NCBI RefSeq assembly: GCF_038502225.1
Contig: NC_091372.1
Span: 3,063,617 to 3,127,616, forward strand
Length of the DNA: 64,000 nucleotides
Direction: 5' to 3'
From: Cherax quadricarinatus
Taxonomy: Eukaryota > Arthropoda > Malacostraca > Decapoda > Parastacidae
Both the position numbers and the translations under genes were made by a program. The notes beneath the pieces were generated by a model. That model was not told the origin of the DNA, did not search any database, and saw only the letters and a list, made by a program, of their open reading frames with translations. Shown here piece by piece: positions 63,535-64,000 of the stretch; within the stretch, counting starts at the first letter, position 1; the number at the start of each line of letters is the position of its first letter.

Positions 63535-64000
63535 CCTCCTTTTTCTTTCAACAAACCGGCCGTATCCCACCAAGGCAGGGTGGCCCAAAAAAGAAAAATG
63601 AAAGTTTCTCTTTTTAAATTTAGTGATTTATACAGAAGGGGTTACTAGCCCCTTGCTCCCGGCATTTTAGTTGCCTCTTACAACACGCATGGCTTATGGA
63701 GGAAGAATTCTGTTCCACTTTCCCATGGACATAAGAGGAAATAAACAAGAACTAGAAAGAAAATAGAAGAAAACCCAAAGGAGTGTGTATATATTCTTCT
63801 TTCAACAAACCGGCCGTATCCCACCAAGGCGGGGTGGCCCAAAAAGAAAAACAAAAGTTTCTCTTTTTAAATTTAGTAATTTATACAGGAGAAGGGGTTA
63901 CTAGCCCCTTGCTCCCGGCATTTTAGTCGCCTCTTACAACAGAATTCTGTTCCACTTCCCCATGGAGATAAGAGTAAATAAACAAGAACAAGAACTAGAA
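63535..64000 (-). mobile_element. Two RTE-derived short elements, second nested in first
   Basis: The first begins CTTTCAACAAACCGGCCGTA at 63546 and is cut at about 63794 inside its TGTGTATATAT stretch, where a second begins with TTCTTTCAACAAACCGG. The second runs beyond the window edge. Same orientation. Confidence 0.82.

Overview
This window is animal nuclear DNA, most probably from a decapod crustacean (crayfish or lobster type). It has no bacterial gene layout. It holds GT-AG introns, non-LTR retrotransposons of at least three groups, pogo/Tigger, Tc1 and piggyBac-type DNA elements, tRNA-derived SINEs and long microsatellites. Several repeats, such as the GC-rich block at 44.16 kb and the ubiquitous repeat with the motif CCACCAAGGCAGGGTGGCC, match sequences I associate with decapod genomes. 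The taxon is therefore an inference.

One host gene runs along the + strand through the whole window. Fifteen short exons (1016-61854) join with compatible reading phases at every boundary except one uncertain donor (exon 5). They encode about 680 residues of a large protein that I identify as SZT2, the giant subunit of the KICSTOR complex that recruits GATOR1 to lysosomes and restrains mTORC1. Both ends of the gene lie outside the window. All other sequence is intronic, with introns from about 240 bp to 15 kb.

Region by region. 0-14 kb: exons 1-6, a Jockey/CR1-type LINE inside a piggyBac-like element, and two minisatellites. 14-29 kb: one giant intron with a fish-type Tc1 remnant, a ~1.4 kb pure CAG tract inside a MITE, a tRNA-like tandem/inverted element inside a dead RTE LINE, and a nearly intact Tigger transposon broken by one insertion. 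29-34 kb: exons 7-9. 33.6-45 kb: a heavily nested block, an RTE LINE on the minus strand broken by a Tigger derivative, two RTE-derived short elements and a Jockey-type LINE, followed by piggyBac-like elements. 45-48 kb: exons 10-12. 48.8-50.45 kb: a tandem plus inverted array of hammerhead-ribozyme units with a 13-bp target duplication. 52.4-56.1 kb: a full-length RTE LINE with a 12-bp target duplication. 58-62 kb: exons 13-15, then more nested RTE-derived repeats to the end.

The most interesting signal is a shared architecture seen three times (4.24, 22.38 and 48.81 kb). Each is a small non-coding unit present as direct copies (one to three) headed by a partial inverted copy and flanked by an 11-13 bp target-site duplication. 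The 48.8 kb case carries minimal hammerhead ribozymes of the type described in Penelope-like elements. The other two carry a tRNA-like sequence with no hammerhead that I can find, and may be an undescribed class. Boundaries of repeats are read by eye and are accurate to roughly 10-20 bases unless a target duplication fixes them.
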